Source: SUG1106 sp051883095 (GTDB lineage: Bacteria > Bacillota > Clostridia > Peptostreptococcales > Anaerovoracaceae). Taken from it: a stretch of 24,087 nt of DNA. The first letter of the stretch is position 1; each line of letters opens with the position of its first letter. The notes beneath the pieces were generated by a model. The model had not been told where the DNA came from and did not search any database. It saw only the letters and a list, made by a program, of their open reading frames with translations. Below are positions 24,072 to 24,087 of this stretch, one piece after another. A program made the translations under genes and the position numbers. Where the stretch lies: the NCBI GenBank assembly GCA_051883095.1, contig JBJETB010000098.1:1-24087 (forward strand). Reading direction: 5' to 3'.

Positions 24072-24087
24072 CCGCCCTTGCAGGCGG
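24072..24087. repeat. GC-rich hairpin at the window end
   Basis: CCGCC (24072-24076) and GGCGG (24083-24087) flank the loop CTTGCA and the stem may continue beyond the window. A smaller hairpin, ACCAC-ATAC-GTGGT (24046-24059), precedes it. Both fall in sequence that has replaced the body of mobC. A terminator, recombination site or part of an oriT are possible; the window ends too soon to decide. Confidence 0.4.

Larger units (their letters stand above)
1..24087. mobile_element. Internal part of a Tn1549/CTn-like integrative and conjugative element
   Basis: The gene set is characteristic of clostridial conjugative transposons: ParB-like, RadC-like, SpaA/VaFE adhesin, giant methylase-helicase, TnpV, DUF5688, DUF3991/TOPRIM, DUF3846 and the start of MobC, all on one strand. 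Neither element end, an integrase, nor type IV secretion genes lie inside the window, so the borders are unknown. Two stretches (about 1838-3110 and 21805-23957) look like accessory insertions because they carry their own promoters and genes unrelated to transfer. The truncated mobC at the right end may mean the element is decayed or rearranged there. Confidence 0.75.

Noticed and set aside
1..24087. CRISPR array, tRNA or rRNA genes, IS element
   Set aside because: I saw no regularly spaced direct repeats, no cloverleaf-like sequence, no transposase and no rRNA motif in the window.

Overview
The window looks like part of a Tn1549/CTn-type integrative and conjugative element (ICE) from a low-to-mid-GC Gram-positive anaerobe, probably in the Clostridia (Lachnospiraceae/Anaerovoracaceae-like). 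The evidence is the order of its genes: a ParB-like protein, a RadC-like JAB protein, a very large SpaA/VaFE cell-wall-anchored adhesin with a VPKTG sorting motif, a giant methyltransferase-helicase polyvalent protein, DUF5688, DUF3991/TOPRIM and DUF3846 proteins, and the first codons of a MobC-type mobilization gene. Every gene I can support is on the + strand. Family names come from recognition of the translated sequence; no database search was run.

Layout: 1-1837 holds the end of a ParB-like gene with a strong hairpin behind it, a small unknown gene, and a RadC-like protein with an extra C-terminal domain. 1838-3110 is an accessory slot: a clear promoter, a DinD-like gene (damage-inducible family), and the 47-codon stump of a MNT-fold nucleotidyltransferase, probably the leftover of a HEPN/MNT toxin-antitoxin module. 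3113-12337 is the surface block: a secreted fibronectin-III protein, a terminator, and a 2624-residue adhesin with a thioester domain at its N terminus. 12358-21804 is the DNA-processing backbone: the 2384-residue polyvalent protein, then three genes joined by 4-base overlaps or a 5-base gap. 21805-23957 is a second accessory slot with its own promoter and terminator, carrying a two-gene toxin-antitoxin cassette. The window ends in a truncated mobC start and a GC-rich hairpin.

Two observations stand out. First, the toxin gene at 22011-23486 encodes one protein joining a complete viroplasmin/RNase HI module to an RnlA-like HEPN ribonuclease, followed by an RnlB-like antitoxin. In E. coli, RNase HI is a separate protein that is reported to control RnlA, so this is a natural fusion of regulator and toxin. 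Second, a complete TnpV-family gene (13190-13540) with its own strong Shine-Dalgarno sequence lies in the +1 frame inside the giant helicase gene, exactly over a charged low-complexity linker of the host protein. This is a sense-strand nested gene.

How the genes may work together (inference): the backbone proteins process and maintain the element's DNA, the surface proteins promote cell contact or host attachment, and DinD-like and RnlAB-like cargo may modulate recombination or phage infection and stabilise the element.
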